The notes beneath the pieces were generated by a model that searched no databases, was not told the DNA's origin, and saw only the letters and a program-made list of their open reading frames with translations. Positions 28,792 through 37,197 of a DNA stretch of 64,000 nt are shown in pieces. The position numbers and the translations under genes were made by a program. The DNA is from Herbaspirillum sp. (GTDB taxonomy: Bacteria > Pseudomonadota > Gammaproteobacteria > Burkholderiales > Burkholderiaceae_D). Each line of letters opens with the position of its first letter. Position 1 is the stretch's first letter. Location of the stretch: positions 434,001 to 498,000 of the forward strand of contig NZ_JAGIBI010000001.1 of NCBI RefSeq assembly GCF_017744395.1. Reading direction: 5' to 3'.

Positions 28792-30060
28792 ATGACGCAA
28801 TCCGCAGATCCGCGCGAGCCTTCGCGCACGCCTGACGTTTCCCCTTCCTCACCTGTTCCCGATACCAACGCCATCCCGGTCAGCTTTCCGCGCATTGATC
28901 GCCTGCCGCCGTACGTCTTCAACATCACCGCCGAACTGAAGATGGCCGCGCGCCGCCGCGGCGAGGACATCATCGACATGTCGATGGGCAACCCGGACGG
29001 CTCCACGCCGCCGCACATCGTGCAGAAGCTGGTGGAAGTCGCGCAGCGGCCCGATACGCATGGCTATTCCGCATCCAAAGGCATTCCGCGGCTGCGCCGT
29101 GCGATCGCGCACTGGTACAAGTCGCGCTATGAAGTGGACTTCGACCCGGACAGCGAAGCCATCGTCACCATCGGCTCCAAGGAAGGCCTGGCGCACCTGA
29201 TGCTGGCCACGCTGGACAAGGGCGACACCGTGCTGGTGCCCAATCCGAGCTACCCGATCCACATCTACGGCGCGGTCATCGCCGGCGCCAGCATCCGCTC
29301 GGTGCGCATGAGCCCGGGCGTGGATTTCTTCGACGAGCTGGAACGCGCGGTGCGCGAAAGCTATCCCAAGCCCAAGATGATGATCTTGGGTTTCCCTTCG
29401 AACCCGACCGCGCAATGCGTGGAGCTGGAGTTCTTCGAACGTGTGGTGAAGCTGGCGCGCGAGCACAATATCCTGGTGGTGCACGACCTGGCCTACGCCG
29501 ACATCACCTTCGATGGCTGGAAAGCGCCGTCCATCATGCAGGTGCCGGGCGCGCGCGATGTCGCGGTGGAATTCTTCACGATGTCCAAGAGCTATAACAT
29601 GGCCGGCTGGCGGATCGGCTTCATGGTCGGCAACCAGAAGCTGGTGGCGGCGCTGGCGCGCATCAAGAGCTACCACGACTACGGCAGTTTCACGCCGGTA
29701 CAGGTGGCTGCGATCGCCGCGCTGGAAGGCGACCAGTCCTGCGTGGAGGAAATCCGCGCCAATTACGAAAAGCGCCGCAACGTGCTGGTCAAGGGCTTGC
29801 ACGAGGCCGGCTGGATGGTCGATGTGCCCAAGGCCTCGATGTACATCTGGGCGCGCATTCCCGAGCCTTACCGCGCCCTGGGTTCGCTGGAGTTTTCCAA
29901 GATCCTGATGGAGCAGGCCAAGGTCTGCGTGTCGCCGGGCATCGGCTTCGGCGAATACGGCGACGAGTATGTGCGCTTCGCCCTGATCGAGAACGAGTCG
30001 CGCATCCGCCAGGCGGTGCGCGGAATCAAGGCCATGTTCAAGGCTGCGAAGGGAGGTTGA
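28792..30060 (+). CDS. alaC: glutamate-pyruvate aminotransferase (AlaC-type)
   Basis: 422 residues, class I/II fold PLP enzyme. The N-terminal 30 residues are a Pro/Ser-rich extension, then [20 protein letters not shown], the GSKEGLAHL cofactor-binding stretch, and the PLP lysine in [15 protein letters not shown]. The pattern matches AlaC/YfdZ, which makes alanine from pyruvate and glutamate. In many Burkholderiales this gene precedes the homoserine dehydrogenase gene; here it does not. A TTG or downstream start would remove the extension, but the ATG at 28792 is the first in frame. Confidence 0.92.
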   Translation: MTQSADPREPSRTPDVSPSSPVPDTNAIPVSFPRIDRLPPYVFNITAELKMAARRRGEDIIDMSMGNPDGSTPPHIVQKLVEVAQRPDTHGYSASKGIPRLRRAIAHWYKSRYEVDFDPDSEAIVTIGSKEGLAHLMLATLDKGDTVLVPNPSYPIHIYGAVIAGASIRSVRMSPGVDFFDELERAVRESYPKPKMMILGFPSNPTAQCVELEFFERVVKLAREHNILVVHDLAYADITFDGWKAPSIMQVPGARDVAVEFFTMSKSYNMAGWRIGFMVGNQKLVAALARIKSYHDYGSFTPVQVAAIAALEGDQSCVEEIRANYEKRRNVLVKGLHEAGWMVDVPKASMYIWARIPEPYRALGSLEFSKILMEQAKVCVSPGIGFGEYGDEYVRFALIENESRIRQAVRGIKAMFKAAKGG

Positions 30061-30192
30061 GGCGTTGCGGCGCCGCCTGCGCAAGGGCGGGAACGGTGGT
30101 ATTGTTCCACGGCAATGTTGCATGCGGCATTTCAGGAACCGGGCTGGACATTGCCCGGTCTGAATTAAATCTTCTTCACTTTGATCAATATC

Positions 30193-30594
30193 ATGAAAAA
30201 AATAATACTCGCCACCGTACTCGCCGCCGCCTCGCTGGGTGCGGTTCCGCTTGCGGCGCAGGCACAGGTTTCCGTCAGCATCAATATCGGTCCGCCGCCG
30301 CTGCGGGTCGAACCGTTGCCGCCGCCGCGTTACGGCTACATCTGGGCGCCCGGCTACTGGGACTGGGATGGTCATGACCACATCTGGCGCGAAGGCCGCT
30401 GGATGCGCGAGCGCCCCGGTTATGTCTATGCGCAGCCGGTGTGGCGCCAGGGGCCGAACGGATGGGTGCTGGATCGCGGCGGTTGGCGCGGCGGTCGCCA
30501 TCACGACGATGACGACGACCAGGGCCGTGGACATGGACGCGGCCACGACCGCGATCACTGCCCGCCGGGGCATGCGAAAAAGGGCGAGTGCTGA
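30193..30594 (+). CDS. secreted WxxGxW-repeat protein with acidic His-rich tail
   Basis: 133 residues. A signal peptide (MKKIILATVLAAASLG, cleavage near AQA) is followed by a Pro-rich segment and tandem short motifs YIWAPGYWDW, HIWREGRWMR and a degenerate third repeat around VLDRGGWRGG, characteristic of the YxWxxGxW/BcpO-like family. The C terminus is dense in Asp, His and Arg and ends in two Cys-containing pieces (HCPPGHAKKGEC), which could bind metal. Function unknown. The ATG at 30193 was chosen for the signal peptide; a strong terminator follows. Confidence 0.85.
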   Translation: MKKIILATVLAAASLGAVPLAAQAQVSVSINIGPPPLRVEPLPPPRYGYIWAPGYWDWDGHDHIWREGRWMRERPGYVYAQPVWRQGPNGWVLDRGGWRGGRHHDDDDDQGRGHGRGHDRDHCPPGHAKKGEC

Positions 30595-30625
30595 TAGTTC
30601 CCCGGTGCGCTTCACCGGTAATGAG

Positions 30626-30661
30626 AACGGCCGCGACGTGCAATACGTCGCGGCCGTTTTT
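30626..30661. terminator. strong intrinsic terminator
   Basis: A 14-base arm AACGGCCGCGACGT pairs with its complement ending in AACGGCC-complement and TTTTT; loop GCAAT. It ends the WxxGxW gene and, because the stem starts with A residues, could also stop the minus-strand small membrane protein gene. Confidence 0.92.
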
Positions 30662-30692
30662 CATTGTCCCGCGGGTGTTTTTGCGTTGCCGC

Positions 30693-30854
30693 TCAGACCT
30701 TGTCCATCAGCGCCGATACCGCAAACGAGACGATGCCGGCGGTGATGCACCAGACCGCCAGGCGATACTGCGGAATGAATTTGGTCACGAAGGGCAACAG
30801 GAAATACAGCACGACGGCGATCAGGATGCTGGTGATGAGTCTTTTCATTGTCAT
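30693..30854 (-). CDS. small membrane protein (53 aa)
   Basis: A short gene on the minus strand with ATG at 30854 (or 30848, giving 51 residues). It holds two hydrophobic segments (LITSILIAVVLYFLLPF and AVWCITAGIVSFAVSAL) separated by a short basic loop (TKFIPQYR), so a two-pass inner-membrane protein is likely. It is not recognised as a known family. The ~70 bases to the esterase stop hold nothing obvious. Confidence 0.65.
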   Translation of the reverse strand: MTMKRLITSILIAVVLYFLLPFVTKFIPQYRLAVWCITAGIVSFAVSALMDKV

Positions 30855-30924
30855 GGCGATGTTGGTTGGACGCTGGCCGCTATGATAGTGCGATTTGGCC
30901 CCGCAGTGGCATAGGCCCGCCGGA

Positions 30925-31977
30925 TCAGAGGGCCGGCTTGGCGGGCATGGCTGGTGTTGCCGCTTCCGGTTTGGGCGGCGCCGCGCCCGGAGGCAGGTCG
31001 CCGTCGGCGGCCCCATCGTCCTTCCGGCCGCCGCCGTGGCGGTTGAAGAACTCGACAATCGCGCGCGAGGCATCCAGGTTCTGCGATGCCTTGCCGCCGT
31101 TGGGCATGGGCGCGGTGCCGCCCGGCCAGTTGTGGCCGCCGCCCTTGACCTCGTACAGCACCACCGCCTGCGGGTCGTTCTTGCTGTGGTAGGTGTACTG
31201 GCGCACGGTGGTGCCGTCGCCCGCGACGTCGGGGATGTCGCTCACCGCGGGCTTGGGATCGGCGCCGTTGGCCTTGACCCAGGCATCGATGGTTTTGGCG
31301 ACCGACAGGCGCGGCACCTGCGAGGCTTCCTTGGCGCCGATGCCGCCCAGGAACGGGATGAACGGGTCGTCGCTGCCGTGGATGTGCAAGACCGGCACGC
31401 CGGTCTTGACCGTTTCGGGCGGCACGTCCAGCACGGCGCTGACCACGGCCACGCCCTTGAACAGTTCCGGCGCTTCGGCTGCCAGGCGGTAGGCCAGCAT
31501 GCCGCCGTTGGACAGGCCCACCAGATAGACCCGGCTGCGGTCGGCCAGGCCGTCGGATGCCAGCTTGTCGATCAGCGTCCGGATGAAGGCGACGTCGTCC
31601 ACCTTGTGTATCTGCGCATAGCCGCAGCAGCCGCCGGAATTCCAGGTGCGGGCATCGATGGTCAGGCCGGTGCCGTTGGGATAGGCCACCATGTAGCCGG
31701 CGGCCTCGGCGATTTCGGTCAGGCCGGTGGCGCGCGCCAGCTGCGAACCGCTGGAGCCGCTGCCGTGCAGGGCGATGATCAGCGGTTGCGGCGCGCCCTG
31801 GCCGCTGCGTTCGGAAAAGTAGGCGCGCGCCAGGTTGCCCACGCGTATCGATTTGAGCGAGAGGTCGACCGCTTGCGCCGGCTGGGCGACAAGGCCGAGG
31901 CAGAGGCCGGCCAGAAAAAGGGGGCATACGAAGGCGAGGAGGGAATTGCGGATCGTCATGGGCAGGCGTTGTTCCAT
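30925..31977 (-). CDS. secreted PHB-depolymerase-family esterase (LpqC-like)
   Basis: 350 residues from the ATG at 31977 (alternatives 31992 and 31959). A signal peptide is followed by an alpha/beta hydrolase: oxyanion segment PLIIALHGSGSSGSQLA, the CC pair in NSGGCCGYAQ, nucleophile Ser in GLSNGGMLAY, Asp in HGSDDPFIPFLGG and His in GGGHNWPGG. This matches the LpqC/feruloyl-esterase-like branch of the PHB depolymerase family. The last ~40 residues are a Pro/Ala-rich tail. It is a periplasmic or secreted ester hydrolase; the substrate is not determined. Confidence 0.9.
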   Translation of the reverse strand: MEQRLPMTIRNSLLAFVCPLFLAGLCLGLVAQPAQAVDLSLKSIRVGNLARAYFSERSGQGAPQPLIIALHGSGSSGSQLARATGLTEIAEAAGYMVAYPNGTGLTIDARTWNSGGCCGYAQIHKVDDVAFIRTLIDKLASDGLADRSRVYLVGLSNGGMLAYRLAAEAPELFKGVAVVSAVLDVPPETVKTGVPVLHIHGSDDPFIPFLGGIGAKEASQVPRLSVAKTIDAWVKANGADPKPAVSDIPDVAGDGTTVRQYTYHSKNDPQAVVLYEVKGGGHNWPGGTAPMPNGGKASQNLDASRAIVEFFNRHGGGRKDDGAADGDLPPGAAPPKPEAATPAMPAKPAL

Positions 31978-32101
31978 AAGGCGTTGGTCCAATGCTAACG
32001 CGCGGCTCCGAAGGCGGGAAGGGAATTTACACGTGCTTTGAGCGAGCCGCCTGCCGCCACCCTTGGCGGCAGGCGAATGGGGGAAAGGCCAGTGCGCCTC
32101 T

Positions 32102-32806
32102 TCAGCCGCGGGCCGGGATAGTCAGGCCCTTGGCCACGGCCGGACGCGCCACGAAGGCCTCCAGCGCGCGCGCCACATGGGGGAAGTCCTTGAAGCCGAC
32201 CAGTTCGCCCGCGTCATAGAAGCCGATCAGGTTGCGCACCCAGGGGAAGGTGGCGATGTCGGCGATGCTGTATTCGTCGCCGGCCAGCCACTTGCTTTCG
32301 GCCAGGCGCTTGTCCATCACGCCCAGCAGGCGCTTGGATTCGTTGACGTAGCGGTCGCGCGGGCGCTTGTCCTCGTATTCCTTGCCGGCGAAACGGTGGA
32401 AGAAGCCGAGCTGGCCGAACATCGGGCCGATGCCGCCCATCTGGAACATCACCCACTGGATCACCTGGTAGCGCGCGGCCGGATCGGCCGGGATGAATTT
32501 GCCGGTCTTCTCGGCCAGGTACAGCAGGATCGCGCCCGACTCGAACAGCGGCAGCGGTTTGCCGCCGGGGCCGTTGGGGTCGATGATGGCGGGGATCTTG
32601 TTGTTCGGGTTCAGCGACAGGAACTCCGGCGACATCTGGTCGTTGGTATCGAAGCTGAGCAGGTGCGGCTCGTAGGGCAGGCCGGTTTCTTCCAGCATGA
32701 TCGACACCTTCACGCCGTTGGGCGTGGGCAGCGAATACAACTGGATGCGGTCGGGATGCTGGGCCGGCCATTTGTTGTTGATGGCGAAGTTCGACAATGC
32801 GTTCAT
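32102..32806 (-). CDS. glutathione S-transferase, YfcG/YghU-like
   Basis: 234 residues. The thioredoxin-fold half has YSLPTPNGVKVSIMLEE, NPNNKIPAI and LFESGAILLYLAEKTG, matching YfcG-type (Nu class) enzymes that act as disulphide-bond reductases using glutathione. The helical half has GPMFGQLGFFHRFA and YSIADIATFPWV. The gene starts 9 bases after the GGDEF-EAL gene on the same strand, so it may be co-transcribed, though a functional link is not obvious. Confidence 0.92.
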   Translation of the reverse strand: MNALSNFAINNKWPAQHPDRIQLYSLPTPNGVKVSIMLEETGLPYEPHLLSFDTNDQMSPEFLSLNPNNKIPAIIDPNGPGGKPLPLFESGAILLYLAEKTGKFIPADPAARYQVIQWVMFQMGGIGPMFGQLGFFHRFAGKEYEDKRPRDRYVNESKRLLGVMDKRLAESKWLAGDEYSIADIATFPWVRNLIGFYDAGELVGFKDFPHVARALEAFVARPAVAKGLTIPARG

Positions 32807-32815
32807 GTAGGCGTC

Positions 32816-35800
32816 CTATGCGGCAGTGAATTGGGGATCGAATTCCTGCGCGAACTTCTCGAAAGCGTCGACCGCGACCGGGCGGCAGAAGAAATAGCCC
32901 TGGTAGGCATGGCATCCGGCATCGGCCAGGAAGCTGCGCTGGGCATCGGTTTCCACCCCTTCGGCGATGACGCCCAGGCCCAGGCTTTGGGCCAGGTTGA
33001 CGATGGTCTTGGCGATCGATGCATCGTTGGGATCGATCAAGACGTCGCGCACGAAAGACTGGTCGATTTTAAGCTGATTCAACGGCAGCCGCTTGAGGTA
33101 GGACAGCGACGAGTAGCCGATGCCGAAGTCGTCCAGCGAAAACTCCACGCCATAGGCCTTCAAGGCGAACATCTTCTGGATGATGTCCTCGACGTTGTCC
33201 ACCAGCAGGCTCTCGGTCAGTTCCAGTTTCAGGCGCCGCGGGTTGGCGCCGGTGCGTTCGATCGTCTCCAGCACCGTCTGCACGAAGTTAGGCTCGCGGA
33301 ATTGCTGGGCACTGACGTTGACGGCGATGGTGAGATGTTCGGTATGCCGGTTTTGCGCCCAGATGGCCAACTGCTTGCAGGCGGCTTCCAGCACCCAGTT
33401 GCCCAGCGACAGGATGAGGCCGGTTTCCTCGGCCAGCGGGATGAAGTCGCCCGGCGGCACCATGCCGCGCTGCGGATGCTGCCAGCGCACCAGCACTTCG
33501 GCGCCGGTCACGCGGCCGCCCGCCACCACTTGCGGCTGGTAGTGCAGCAGCAACTGGTCGCCTTCGATGGCCTTGCGCAAGCCTGTTTCCAGCGCGGCGC
33601 GCTCCAGCACCACGGTCTGCATGGCCGGATCGAAGAAGCGCAGCGCATTGCGTCCGGTTTCCTTGGCCTTGTACATGGCGAGGTCAGCCTGTTTCATCAG
33701 CTCGTCCACCGAGGACTGGCGCCCGCGGAACAGGGTGGCGCCGACGCTGGCGGTAGTGCGGTATTCGACCTCGTCGAGCTGGTAGGTGTTGCCCAGAGTG
33801 GCAAGGATCTTTTCGCCGATCGCCTTGGTCTGGCTGGCCGCTTCTTCCTGGTGCTCGTTCAGGCCTTCCAGCACCACCACGAACTCGTCGCCGCCCACGC
33901 GCGCGACGGTATCGTTTTCGCGCACGCTGGCCACCAGGCGCTGCGATACCTGCTTGAGCAGCAGGTCACCCTTTTCATGGCCAACGGTGTCGTTGAGGGT
34001 CTTGAAGTGGTCGAGGTCGATGAACAGCAGCGCCGAGCAGGTCTTGCCGCGCGCCGACAGCGCCACGGCCTGCTTCAGGCGTTCCAGCAGCAAGGCGCGG
34101 TTGGGCAGGCGGGTCAGGGCGTCGAACGAGGCCAGTTCGCGGATGCGTTCCTCGGCCAGCTTGCGGTCGCTGATGTCGTGGTGGGTGCTGACGTAATGGG
34201 TGACGTGGCCATCCTTGTTCTTGACGGCCGAGATGGTCAGCCATTCGGGGTAGACCTCGCCGTTCTTGCGGCGGTCCCAGATCTCGCCCTGCCATTTGCC
34301 GAAACGGGCGATGCTCTGGCGCATTTCCTGGAAGAAAGCGGGGCCGTGGCGGTCCGAGCGCAACAGGTTGGGATGTTTGCCGACGATCTCCTCGGCGCTG
34401 TAGCCGGTGATCTCGGTGAAGGCCTTGTTCACGCGCAGGATCTTGCTGTTGGCGTCGGTGATGAGCATGCCCTCGCGCGAATCGAACGCCACCGCCGAGA
34501 TGCGCAGCTCGGCTTCGATCTGCTTGCGCTCGGTGATGTCGCGGCTGCTGGTGCGGAAACCCGTGAAGGTGCCGTGCGGGTCGGTGATCGGCGCCGACGA
34601 CAGCGACAGCCAGAACACCGAGCCGTCCTTGCGCACGCAGCGGAATTCGACATCCTCGCGCTTGTGGCCGTCGATGCATTTGGACAATTCGGCGCGGATG
34701 CGCGGTTCGTCTTCCGGATGCACGATGGTGCCGACGAAGTCTTTCATCGCCAGGCATTCCTCGACCGTGTAGCCGGTATAGTCGGCCACCGCATGGTTGA
34801 CCCAGCGCGGCCGGCCGTCCAGGCCCCACCAGACTTCCCAGTTCACGGTGCAGTCGGCGATGGCGCGGAACTGTTCCTCGCTGGCGCGCAGCGAGGCCGT
34901 CATCCGCTGCGCCAGGCGCACCGCGCGCACGCGGGAAGACATCATCAGCCAGGCCAGCAGCGTCAGCGTGACGCTCATGCCGATGCCGGTCGCGGCGATC
35001 AGCTGCTCGGCATTGCGGCCGAACTGGGAGGTGAAGTTGTCTTGCGCGCTCATCCTCAGCGTCCAGTTGTGGTTCGCCACCACCAGGTATTCGGTGGCGG
35101 AGATGCGCGCCGGCAGCGCTTGCGCCGTCTCGTCGCGCGAACGGTAGAGCAGGGCCTCGGGTACCGCTTCGACGCCGTCGTACAGCGAGAAGGCGATGCC
35201 GTGCGTGCTTTCGCCGTACAGGCTGGCGATCACGTCGTTCATGCGCAATACTGCCTGCACCCAGCCCAGCAGGCTGGCGCGGCGTTCGGCGATAGTGCCT
35301 TGCGGCTTGCCGCGCTCGTACAGCGGCAAGTACATCAGGAAGGAAGGCTCGGTCCGGTTGCCGCTGAGGTCCGTCTCGACCTTGCCGGAGATGGCCGCCA
35401 TGCCGGAGTCGCGCGCCTTTTCCATGGCCACGCGGCGCACCGGGTCGGACCAGTGGTCCAGGCCGAAGGGGACGCGGTTGCGGCCGACGTAAGGCTCCAG
35501 CAGGGTCAGGGGCGCGTAGGCTTCACGCCCGCCCGGCGGGCGGATCGCATAGCCGGCCAGGCCTTGCTTGCGCATGCGTTCCAGATGGGCGTCCAGGCGC
35601 TCGGCGGGAACCCATTCCTCGATCGAGATGGCCTGGATGCCGGAGAAATTGGCGTCGAGGTTCAGCGCGCCGACATAGTCGTGGAAGCTGCCGCGGTCGA
35701 TCGCGCCGGTGGCCGAGACCAGCCCTTGCACGCCATGCAGCATCTGCTCGTAGGAGGCCATGCGCTGTTCGATGCGGCTGACCGTCTCGCGCAGCGCCGA

Positions 35801-35932
35801 GGCGAACTGAGCGTTGAGTTCCTTGGCGGCGGCCTGGCGCTCATGGTCCCAGGCGACCCAGGTCACGCCCAGTCCCGTGAACAGGATCAGCAGCGGGAGC
35901 AGGATCTTGCGGATCCAGTGCACGGCTCTCAT
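32816..35932 (-). CDS. membrane c-di-GMP enzyme: CHASE-PAS-PAS-GGDEF-EAL
   Basis: 1038 residues. TM1 at about 9-27, a periplasmic CHASE domain (about 70-270; GIQAISIEEWVPAERLDAH), TM2 at about 310-330, two PAS domains with PAC ends (DITERKQIEAEL, DISDRKLAEERI), GGDEF (ARVGGDEFVVVLEG, with the inhibitory RxxD site as REND five residues before) and EAL (EVLVRWQHP, LTESLL, DDFGIGYSSL, KIDQSFV, EGVET, YQGYFF). Both catalytic halves look intact, so net synthesis or breakdown of c-di-GMP cannot be told. The start ATG at 35932 overlaps the stop of the binding-protein gene (ATGA), pointing to a sensor pair. Confidence 0.94.
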   Translation of the reverse strand: MRAVHWIRKILLPLLILFTGLGVTWVAWDHERQAAAKELNAQFASALRETVSRIEQRMASYEQMLHGVQGLVSATGAIDRGSFHDYVGALNLDANFSGIQAISIEEWVPAERLDAHLERMRKQGLAGYAIRPPGGREAYAPLTLLEPYVGRNRVPFGLDHWSDPVRRVAMEKARDSGMAAISGKVETDLSGNRTEPSFLMYLPLYERGKPQGTIAERRASLLGWVQAVLRMNDVIASLYGESTHGIAFSLYDGVEAVPEALLYRSRDETAQALPARISATEYLVVANHNWTLRMSAQDNFTSQFGRNAEQLIAATGIGMSVTLTLLAWLMMSSRVRAVRLAQRMTASLRASEEQFRAIADCTVNWEVWWGLDGRPRWVNHAVADYTGYTVEECLAMKDFVGTIVHPEDEPRIRAELSKCIDGHKREDVEFRCVRKDGSVFWLSLSSAPITDPHGTFTGFRTSSRDITERKQIEAELRISAVAFDSREGMLITDANSKILRVNKAFTEITGYSAEEIVGKHPNLLRSDRHGPAFFQEMRQSIARFGKWQGEIWDRRKNGEVYPEWLTISAVKNKDGHVTHYVSTHHDISDRKLAEERIRELASFDALTRLPNRALLLERLKQAVALSARGKTCSALLFIDLDHFKTLNDTVGHEKGDLLLKQVSQRLVASVRENDTVARVGGDEFVVVLEGLNEHQEEAASQTKAIGEKILATLGNTYQLDEVEYRTTASVGATLFRGRQSSVDELMKQADLAMYKAKETGRNALRFFDPAMQTVVLERAALETGLRKAIEGDQLLLHYQPQVVAGGRVTGAEVLVRWQHPQRGMVPPGDFIPLAEETGLILSLGNWVLEAACKQLAIWAQNRHTEHLTIAVNVSAQQFREPNFVQTVLETIERTGANPRRLKLELTESLLVDNVEDIIQKMFALKAYGVEFSLDDFGIGYSSLSYLKRLPLNQLKIDQSFVRDVLIDPNDASIAKTIVNLAQSLGLGVIAEGVETDAQRSFLADAGCHAYQGYFFCRPVAVDAFEKFAQEFDPQFTAA

Positions 35933-36765
35933 GGTTTGGCCTGGAATTGAACCATCGAAGCCGCCAGGTCCGGGTTGAAATATTTTTCGAAGATGCGCCG
36001 CACCGTGCCGTCGGCCAGCATGCCGTCGACCAGCGCGCGCCACTTGTTCTGCTCGGCCGGCGTCAGCGCCTTCCTGGACATGATCAGCCCGTGCGGCACC
36101 GAAGGATCCTCGAAGCCGATGATGGAAGTGGCGTCGCGGATGCGCTTTTCCTGCACCGCGGGGTAATCGAACGGCTCCATGATCATGCCCTGGATGCGGT
36201 TGAGCAGCAGGGCTTCATACAAAGGCTCGAGGCCGCCGGCCTGGCTCACGCGGTTGGCGGCGCTGAGCTTGTCGACCAGGCGGTTGGCGTTGCGGCTGTA
36301 GCGGAAGCCGCGGATGGCGCCCAACTGGAAATGCCCGTTGCGCGCGAAATCCTGCAGCCGCGAGATGCCGGAATCCTTGCGCACCAGCAGGTAGTACTTG
36401 TTGCTGAAGTACCAGGCGAAGGAGGCGAACCGCTCGCGCTCGGGGCTGGAGATGCCCGACAGGCTGAAGTCCAGCGCGCCGGATTCGATCAGTTGCCAGA
36501 TGCGCGCGCGCGACATCAGGCTGACGTTGACCTTGCAGCCGCTGCGGCGGATCAGTTCGTCGGCGAAATCCTTGTCGATGCCGGTGTCGGTGGCCGCCGA
36601 GTACAGCAGGCCGTGGTCGTGCAGCGCCAGTGTAAACGGGCGCGAGCAATCGGGGCCGGAATGGGCCGCGCAAGCCGGGGTGAGGGATGCAAGAAGCGCA
36701 ATCAGCAGGGACGCTGCGCAGGCAGGCAGGAATGCTGCGCGATTGCGAAAGATATGACTGAAAAT
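35929..36765 (-). CDS. periplasmic amino-acid-type solute-binding protein with probable ATT start
   Basis: 278 residues if started at ATT 36763-36765. The residues after it give a perfect signal peptide (FRNRAAFLPACAASLLIALL, cleavage after ACAA). The SBP_bac_3 fold follows: TGIDKDFADELIRRSGCKVN, GALDFSLSGISSPERE, and later SRKALTPAEQNKWRALVDG. No ATG, GTG or TTG exists in frame between the upstream stop (36775-36777) and the signal peptide; ATT at 36765 has AGGGGG five bases ahead, and ATC at 36753 is an alternative. The first ATG, at 36516, would delete the signal peptide and one lobe. It overlaps the c-di-GMP enzyme gene by ATGA and has no transporter genes nearby, so it is probably a ligand sensor. 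Confidence 0.85.
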   Translation of the reverse strand: MFSHIFRNRAAFLPACAASLLIALLASLTPACAAHSGPDCSRPFTLALHDHGLLYSAATDTGIDKDFADELIRRSGCKVNVSLMSRARIWQLIESGALDFSLSGISSPERERFASFAWYFSNKYYLLVRKDSGISRLQDFARNGHFQLGAIRGFRYSRNANRLVDKLSAANRVSQAGGLEPLYEALLLNRIQGMIMEPFDYPAVQEKRIRDATSIIGFEDPSVPHGLIMSRKALTPAEQNKWRALVDGMLADGTVRRIFEKYFNPDLAASMVQFQAKP

Positions 36766-37197
36766 ACCCGCCCCCTATTCGTGCTCCGTCATTGGGACAC
36801 ATGGGCGCAAGAGCGGGCTGTGCGGCGCGTGCTGCCTGCCATCCTCCATTGGCCTGTGTCTCTTCCCGATCGGCAGCGCAGGCGCGGCCGTATGTCACTG
36901 CGTCGAGTCCGGCTCACTATCGGACGGTGTAACCATCCGATGGCTCTACAAGCTACATAAAGTGAGTCGATTTATTGAAAAAATTCTAGTTCAACGCTGA
37001 GCGATGTTACCCGAGCACAATGCAATCCGCAACACAATGCGGCGGTCTTTGCACTTGCCCCGGCCATGCTGGCGCAGGGCAGATGCGGCAAGCTCGGCAG
37101 TAGCGTGCGCGGAGGCGCGGGGAGACGGAAAAAGAGGGGAAAAAAGAGGGGAAAGCGGCGCCGGGAATGCCGATGGCAAGGCATTCCCGGCGGCGGC
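36766..37197. other. intergenic region between the binding protein and the SDR gene
   Basis: 432 bases, no credible gene. It holds a hairpin at 36919-36941 (ATCGGACGG / CCATCCGAT with one wobble), which lies in the probable leader of the minus-strand binding-protein gene, an AT-rich patch near 36970-36990, a purine-rich run (37120-37155) and the hairpin after the SDR gene. No c-di-GMP riboswitch consensus was recognised. Confidence 0.55.
37159..37190 (-). terminator. hairpin after the SDR gene, possible terminator
   Basis: A perfect 12-bp stem GCCGGGAATGCC / GGCATTCCCGGC with an 8-base loop, 8 bases after the SDR stop. On the minus strand the T run comes about 14 bases later and is broken by C residues, so it may be a weak terminator. 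Confidence 0.5.

Noticed and set aside
32063-35950. A 1295-codon open frame opposite the GGDEF-EAL gene, and similar long antisense frames opposite tig, clpX, lon and the kinases
   Set aside because: They are mirror images of GC-rich codon usage: rich in Ala, Arg, Gln, His and Gly, with no family signatures and no ribosome sites, while the opposite strand encodes complete known domains.
36766-36960. A c-di-GMP riboswitch in the leader of the binding-protein and GGDEF-EAL genes
   Set aside because: The hairpin at 36919-36941 and nearby sequence lack the conserved GEMM core bases, so no riboswitch can be supported.
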